Positions 6,704 to 9,942 of a DNA stretch of 9,942 nucleotides are shown here, piece by piece. Origin of the DNA: Bacteroidota bacterium (GTDB lineage Bacteria > Bacteroidota > Bacteroidia > Flavobacteriales > Flavobacteriaceae); assembly GCA_947468985.1 (NCBI GenBank), contig CANINJ010000053.1, positions 1 to 9,942 of the forward strand, written 5' to 3'. The notes below the pieces were generated by a model. It was not told where the DNA came from. It saw only the letters and a program-made list of their open reading frames with translations, and ran no database searches. The translations under genes were made by a program, and so were the position numbers. The number at the start of each line of letters is the position of its first letter. The stretch's first letter is position 1.

Positions 6704-6718
6704 GCATATTTTTAAAAC

Positions 6719-7696
6719 ATGGCGAAGGTAAAATATTATTACGACACAGAAAGTTTGGCATATAAAATTATTACTCCTTTAAAAAGAAGAAGTTTTGCTT
6801 ATTTTATGCTGTTTTTGTTGGCTTCGTCCTTATTTGGATTTTTGGCATTTGTAGTTTTATTGAATACTCCTTTTTTTGAAACGCCAAAAGACAAGTTTCA
6901 AGCTCGAGAAATTGAGAATTTGAAGATTAGATATGGGATTTTGAATCGGAAAATGGACCAAGTTGATGAAGTTTTGAGTTCGATTGAAGACCGTGATAAT
7001 AATTTATATCGTGCCTATTTTAACTCTTCTCCGATTTCTGAAGAAGACAGAAAGGCAGTTTTTGGAGCTAATAATCGATACAAGAATTTAGAAGGTTACG
7101 ACAATTCAGAATTGGTGGTCAACACTACAAAAAGGGTTGATGTGCTTTCGAAAGAGCTTGTAGTTCAGTCGAAATCGTTGGATGAAATTTTGAAATTAGC
7201 AAAAAGTAAGGAAAAATTATTGGCTGCAATTCCAGCAATTCAACCTGTGAGAAATGAGAATTTGAAGCGCATGGCGTCGGGTTTTGGATATAGAAGTGAT
7301 CCGTTTACGAAGGCTAGAAAATTTCACGAAGGAATGGATTTTACAGCTAGAACAGGAACTCCAGTATTTGCTTCTGGCGACGGATTTGTAGCACGGGCAG
7401 ACAATGCGGCATCGGGATTTGGAAATCACATTGTAATTCGGCATGGTTTTGGTTACGAAACGTTGTATGCGCATTTGAGTAGATATAAAGCAGGCGTTGG
7501 ACAATATGTGAAACGCGGCGATATTATTGGGTATGTAGGAAGCACAGGGCGTTCGGAAGCGCCGCACTTGCATTATGAGGTTCATAAAAATGGTGATGTG
7601 GTGAATCCTTTGAATTTTTATTATGGAAATATTTCAGCGGCAGAATATGTTGCTATTTCAAAAATTGCGAATCAAGAAAATCAATCTTTAGACTAA
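6719..7696 (+). CDS. Membrane-anchored M23-family metallopeptidase (LytM/peptidoglycan endopeptidase type)
   Basis: This 325-residue protein probably cleaves peptide cross-links of peptidoglycan on the outer face of the inner membrane. It has a short basic N-terminal tail, one hydrophobic segment at about 27-49, then a helical coiled-coil-like stretch (about 58-95 and 133-168). The C-terminal M23 domain spans about 185-300. The zinc and catalytic residues are all present: H203 and D207 in FHEGMD, H252 in LYAHLS, and H283 and H285 in APHLHYEV. The enzyme should therefore be active rather than a degenerate EnvC/NlpD-like activator. The ATG at 6719 gives MAKVKYYYDTESLAYK, a start seen in related Bacteroidota proteins as I recall them. 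Its stop overlaps the start of the MerR gene (TAATG), which implies translational coupling. Confidence 0.93.
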   Translation: MAKVKYYYDTESLAYKIITPLKRRSFAYFMLFLLASSLFGFLAFVVLLNTPFFETPKDKFQAREIENLKIRYGILNRKMDQVDEVLSSIEDRDNNLYRAYFNSSPISEEDRKAVFGANNRYKNLEGYDNSELVVNTTKRVDVLSKELVVQSKSLDEILKLAKSKEKLLAAIPAIQPVRNENLKRMASGFGYRSDPFTKARKFHEGMDFTARTGTPVFASGDGFVARADNAASGFGNHIVIRHGFGYETLYAHLSRYKAGVGQYVKRGDIIGYVGSTGRSEAPHLHYEVHKNGDVVNPLNFYYGNISAAEYVAISKIANQENQSLD

Positions 7697-8028
7697 TGCA
7701 TATAGAGTTATCAGCGGACAAAAGGTACTACAGCATTGGCGAATTGGCCAAAGCGTTTGATGTAAATGCATCATTAATTCGTTTTTGGGATAAGGAATTT
7801 GACATCCTAAAACCTAAGAAAAACGCAAAAGGAAATAGAATGTTTACGCCCGAGGACGTTTCCAATTTGAAATTGATATTTCATTTGGTTAAAGAACGCG
7901 GATTTACATTAGAAGGTGCCAAAACCCATTTGAAAGAAGGTCAGAAAAAAACCTTGGATAAATATGAAATTATCAGCAAATTAGAAGGCATAAAAATGCA
8001 GTTGAATGCAATTAAATTAGAATTATAA
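7696..8028 (+). CDS. MerR-family transcriptional regulator, DNA-binding domain only
   Basis: This 110-residue protein begins with a MerR-type winged helix: YYSIGELAKAFDVNASLIRFWDKEF at 11-35, and RMFTPEDVSNLKLIFHLVKERGFTLEGAKTHL at 48-79. A short helix for dimerisation follows (about 85-110). There are no metal-binding cysteines and no separate effector domain, so the signal it senses cannot be read. The ATG overlaps the stop codon of the M23 peptidase by one base, so the two proteins are made together. A regulatory link to cell-envelope genes is suggested by this context only. The next gene starts 33 nt downstream with an A-rich leader. Confidence 0.92.
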   Translation: MHIELSADKRYYSIGELAKAFDVNASLIRFWDKEFDILKPKKNAKGNRMFTPEDVSNLKLIFHLVKERGFTLEGAKTHLKEGQKKTLDKYEIISKLEGIKMQLNAIKLEL

Positions 8029-8040
8029 AACACTTAATAG

Positions 8041-8089
8041 TAAACTTTAAATTAAACAAAAATGGATTTTAAAAAAAATTTACCTTGGA
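8041..8089 (+). repeat. Direct repeat, copy 1: leader and start of the small membrane gene
   Basis: This 49-bp segment matches 8380-8428 at 47 of 49 positions. It comprises the 21 nt before the start codon plus 28 nt of coding sequence. The only differences are AA versus TT in codon 6, giving Asn in place of Phe. Identity stops abruptly on both sides. Confidence 0.95.
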
Positions 8090-8340
8090 GTTTTAGTATT
8101 TCTTTTGTCTTAATAATTATTGGAGCATTATTTAAAATTACATATATGCCATTTGCAAATATTTTTTTAGGATTTGGGCTTTTTTTATTCGCTTTTTTTA
8201 TGGTCGGATCAGTTTATGAAATTTCGAATTCAAAAAAGATAGAAGGAACAGAAAAATTTATTTGGATTATGGGGTTTATATTTTTCGGGTTTTTTACAGG
8301 ATTATTATATTTACTCTCCTACAGAAGAAAAATAATATAG
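8062..8340 (+). CDS. Small three-helix integral membrane protein, unknown function
   Basis: This is a 92-residue hydrophobic protein with three predicted membrane segments at about 10-26, 32-52 and 66-86, and a basic C-terminus (RRK). The segment GALFKITYMP (21-30) resembles the first-helix region of GldL-like Bacteroidota membrane proteins. The last helix, with FIWIMGFIFFGFF then YLLSYRRK, resembles the PLDc_N type of short membrane domain. Both resemblances are weak and no function follows from them. The N-terminus MDFKKNLPW and the 21-nt leader are almost identical to those of lemA 339 bp downstream. This suggests that the start region was copied from one gene to the other. The gene probably belongs to the same operon as lemA. 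Confidence 0.75.
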   Translation: MDFKKNLPWSFSISFVLIIIGALFKITYMPFANIFLGFGLFLFAFFMVGSVYEISNSKKIEGTEKFIWIMGFIFFGFFTGLLYLLSYRRKII

Positions 8341-8379
8341 ATTTTTGATTGCAGATTTTTAAAAAATAAAATTAAACAC

Positions 8380-8428
8380 TAAACTTTAAATTAAACAAAA
8401 ATGGATTTTAAAAAATTTTTACCTTGGA
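8380..8428 (+). repeat. Direct repeat, copy 2: leader and start of lemA
   Basis: This is the second copy of the 49-bp repeat, offset 339 bp from the first. It covers the 21-nt A-rich leader ending at the ATG at 8401 and codons 1 to about 9 of lemA (MDFKKFLPW). Confidence 0.95.
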
Positions 8429-8994
8429 TTATTGTAGCAGTAATAGTAATTGGAATTTACAGCTGGTCGGCAGGAATATATAACAAAGCGGTAAGTTATG
8501 ATCAAGATATTAAAGAAAGTTGGGGAAATGTTCAAACATCTTACCAAAGAAGAAATGATTTAATTGGAAACTTAGTAAATACCGTAAAAGGAGCTGCCGA
8601 TTTCGAAAAAAGCACTTTGACTGCAGTTATTGAAGCACGTGCAAAAGCAACAGCCGTAACTGTTGACCCAACAAATATTACACCTGAACAATTGACAGCA
8701 TTCAACAAAGCGCAATCAGGAGTAAGTTCTTCATTGTCACGTTTATTAGTTTCAGTTGAAAAATATCCTGACTTGAAATCCAATGAAAACTTCTTGAAAT
8801 TGCAAGACGAATTAGCAAGTACAGAAAACCAAATTTTGACAGCAAGAACTCGTTTCAATGAAGCGGTTAAACCTTATAACAATAATATAAATACTTTCCC
8901 AAGAAATATTTTGGCTGGTTTTTATGGTTTGAAAGAAAAACCTTATTTCGAGGCTGCTGTTGGTGCTGAAAAACCAGTTGAAGTAAAATTCTAA
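8401..8994 (+). CDS. LemA family protein
   Basis: This 197-residue protein has one N-terminal hydrophobic segment (about 9-25) followed by the long helical LemA domain. Family hallmarks are SYDQDIKESWGNVQTSYQRR (32-51), with NDLIGNLVNTVKG at 52-64. Later come KYPDLKSNENFLKLQDEL (121-138) and TARTRFNEAVKPYN (147-160), then the INTFP motif (163-167). Length and motif order are normal for LemA. Its biochemical function is not established; in many bacteria it is encoded next to TPM-domain proteins, as here. The N-terminal MDFKKFLPW is shared with the upstream small gene through a local duplication. The following TPM gene starts 40 nt downstream. Confidence 0.96.
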   Translation: MDFKKFLPWIIVAVIVIGIYSWSAGIYNKAVSYDQDIKESWGNVQTSYQRRNDLIGNLVNTVKGAADFEKSTLTAVIEARAKATAVTVDPTNITPEQLTAFNKAQSGVSSSLSRLLVSVEKYPDLKSNENFLKLQDELASTENQILTARTRFNEAVKPYNNNINTFPRNILAGFYGLKEKPYFEAAVGAEKPVEVKF

Positions 8995-9034
8995 AGCCCT
9001 CAACTCCATAAGGGAAATTTAAAAAAGAAATAAA

Positions 9035-9469
9035 ATGTCAAAAGAAGTTTTTTTAACCAATGAAGAAGAACAAGAAATTGTTGCTGCTATTAGTATGGCG
9101 GAAAAAGAAACTTCTGGAGAGATTAGAGTTCATATTGAAAAAACAACTTCCATAGGCGCGTATGAACGTGCTTTGGAAGTTTTTGAAGAATTAAAAATGC
9201 ACCAAACAGAACTCAAAAATGGGGTTTTGATTTATTTGGCTGTAGCCGATAAAACATTTGTAATTTGTGGTGATAAAGGTATTAATGATGTTGTTCCCGA
9301 TGATTTTTGGGATACTACCAAAGATGCAATGATGTTGCACTTCAAAAGAGGCAATTTTAAACAAGGGCTAATCGATGGGATTCAGAAAGCCGGTGCACAA
9401 TTGAAAAATTATTTCCCTTGGCAAAAAGGCGATACCAATGAATTGTCAAACGAAATATCTAAAGGATAA
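9035..9469 (+). CDS. TPM-domain protein, short and soluble
   Basis: This 144-residue protein lacks a signal peptide and membrane segments and consists essentially of one TPM domain. Typical elements are the helix LTNEEEQEIVAAISMAEKE (7-25), the strand SGEIRVHIE (27-35), and NGVLIYLAVADKTFVICGD (62-80). Near the end is GLIDGIQKAG (111-120), followed by a polar tail with NELSNEISKG. TPM proteins have been linked to photosystem II repair in plants and to phosphatase-like activity; in bacteria the role is unclear. Its stop codon overlaps a following ATG (TAATG at 9467-9471), so it is coupled to a second, secreted TPM protein. Together with LemA this is the LemA-TPM-TPM arrangement that I recall as common in Bacteroidota. 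Confidence 0.9.
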   Translation: MSKEVFLTNEEEQEIVAAISMAEKETSGEIRVHIEKTTSIGAYERALEVFEELKMHQTELKNGVLIYLAVADKTFVICGDKGINDVVPDDFWDTTKDAMMLHFKRGNFKQGLIDGIQKAGAQLKNYFPWQKGDTNELSNEISKG

Positions 9470-9942
9470 TGAAATTAGTTATGAAAAAAACCGTTATTAT
9501 TAGATTAGTTGTTTGTTTGCTGTTTACACAAATAGGTTTTGCACAATTCAATATTCCTGAAATTCCTAGTGAACAAACCTCTGTTTACGATTATGCCAAT
9601 GTTTTAAGTGCAACTGAAAAAGCACAATTAGAAGAAAAACTTATTCGGTATTCCGATTCTACCACTACCCAAATTGTAGTTATTACCATTGAAAGTCTGA
9701 AAGGCGAAGACGTGAGTATGCTTGCTACAAAATGGGGACAAACTTGGGGAATTGGAGGAACAGCAAAAAATGATAATGGTGTAATAATTTTATTGGCTAA
9801 AGCCGAAAAGAAAATTGCAATCAATCCTGGATATGGTGTTGAAGACCGATTGACGGCAGGAATTGGCGGTGAAATTATTAGAAATATTATTGTTCCAGAA
9901 TTCAAAGCTGGGAGTTTTTACAATGGTTTGGATAAAGGAACG
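9469..9942 (+). CDS. Secreted TPM-domain protein, N-terminal part (3' end outside window)
   Basis: The frame is open from the ATG at 9469 to the end of the window (158 codons). A signal peptide is clear: MKKTVIIRLVVCLLFTQIGFA, with probable cleavage before Q26 (numbered from 9469). The mature part starts with SVYDYANVLSATEKAQLEEKL (38-58), the usual TPM opening. TQIVVITI (67-74) follows, then DNGVIILLAKAEKKIAINPGYGVE (102-125), the conserved core. The ATG at 9469 overlaps the previous stop codon; the in-frame ATG at 9481 gives a more typical signal peptide and may be the true start. Relatives often have a C-terminal membrane helix and Gly-rich tail, which would lie outside the window. Confidence 0.93.
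   Translation, partial: MKLVMKKTVIIRLVVCLLFTQIGFAQFNIPEIPSEQTSVYDYANVLSATEKAQLEEKLIRYSDSTTTQIVVITIESLKGEDVSMLATKWGQTWGIGGTAKNDNGVIILLAKAEKKIAINPGYGVEDRLTAGIGGEIIRNIIVPEFKAGSFYNGLDKGT

Noticed and set aside
6372..6718. Possible T-box or amino-acid riboswitch in the alaS leader
   Set aside because: No T-box sequence or specifier loop is visible, and T-boxes are essentially a Gram-positive feature. The structured parts look like intergenic repeats.
8997..9014. CCCT...AGGG mini-hairpin between lemA and the first TPM gene
   Set aside because: A 4-bp stem with a 10-nt loop and no T-run is too weak to call as a terminator or regulatory element.
9591..9905. 104-codon open frame on the minus strand near the right end
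   Set aside because: It lies entirely opposite the secreted TPM gene, whose signal peptide and conserved core are clear. The same applies to frames opposite paaA (111-371), M23 (7217-7585) and lemA (8541-8858).
1..9942. CRISPR array, prophage, transposase or defence system
   Set aside because: No regularly spaced repeats and no integrase, transposase, nuclease-helicase or toxin-antitoxin proteins were found among the readable genes.

Overview
The window looks like a chromosomal segment of a Flavobacterium-like member of the Bacteroidota. The DNA is AT-rich. Several promoters fit the Bacteroidota -7 consensus TAnnTTTG, and Shine-Dalgarno sequences are weak or absent. The gene set also fits: a GSCFA protein, a MerR/M23 pair, and a LemA-TPM-TPM run. 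Protein families were assigned by reading translations and motifs; no database search was possible.

Left part (1-2704), phenylacetate degradation. On the minus strand, in transcription order, lie a TetR-family regulator (PaaR-like), paaE (reductase of phenylacetyl-CoA epoxidase) and the first 148 codons of paaA (catalytic subunit), which runs off the window. The rest of the paa cluster would lie beyond position 1. A small rhodanese gene is divergent from the regulator. The paaE promoter region and the regulator/rhodanese intergenic region each contain a palindrome with the same core, TAAC-N4-GTTA. This suggests one repressor controls paaE, itself and the rhodanese.

Middle (2705-6371), minus strand. 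A GSCFA-domain protein (SGNH-hydrolase-like) ends back-to-back with the rhodanese gene. Upstream of it is alaS, complete, with a clear intrinsic terminator between the two.

Intergenic region 6372-6718 (347 bp), between divergent alaS and the M23 peptidase gene. It holds an octamer-based imperfect hairpin, a 140-nt structured repeat-like element, a perfect 9-bp inverted repeat, and candidate promoters.

Right part (6719-9942), plus strand. An inner-membrane-anchored M23 peptidase overlaps a MerR-type regulator by one base. Then come a small three-helix membrane protein, LemA, a soluble TPM-domain protein, and a secreted TPM-domain protein cut by the window end. All are closely spaced and read like one envelope-related operon. 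The small membrane gene and lemA share an almost identical 49-bp leader plus start region, indicating a local duplication.

Most genes are ordinary core genes. The points most worth following are the paired operators, the 49-bp duplication, and the structured element upstream of alaS/M23.
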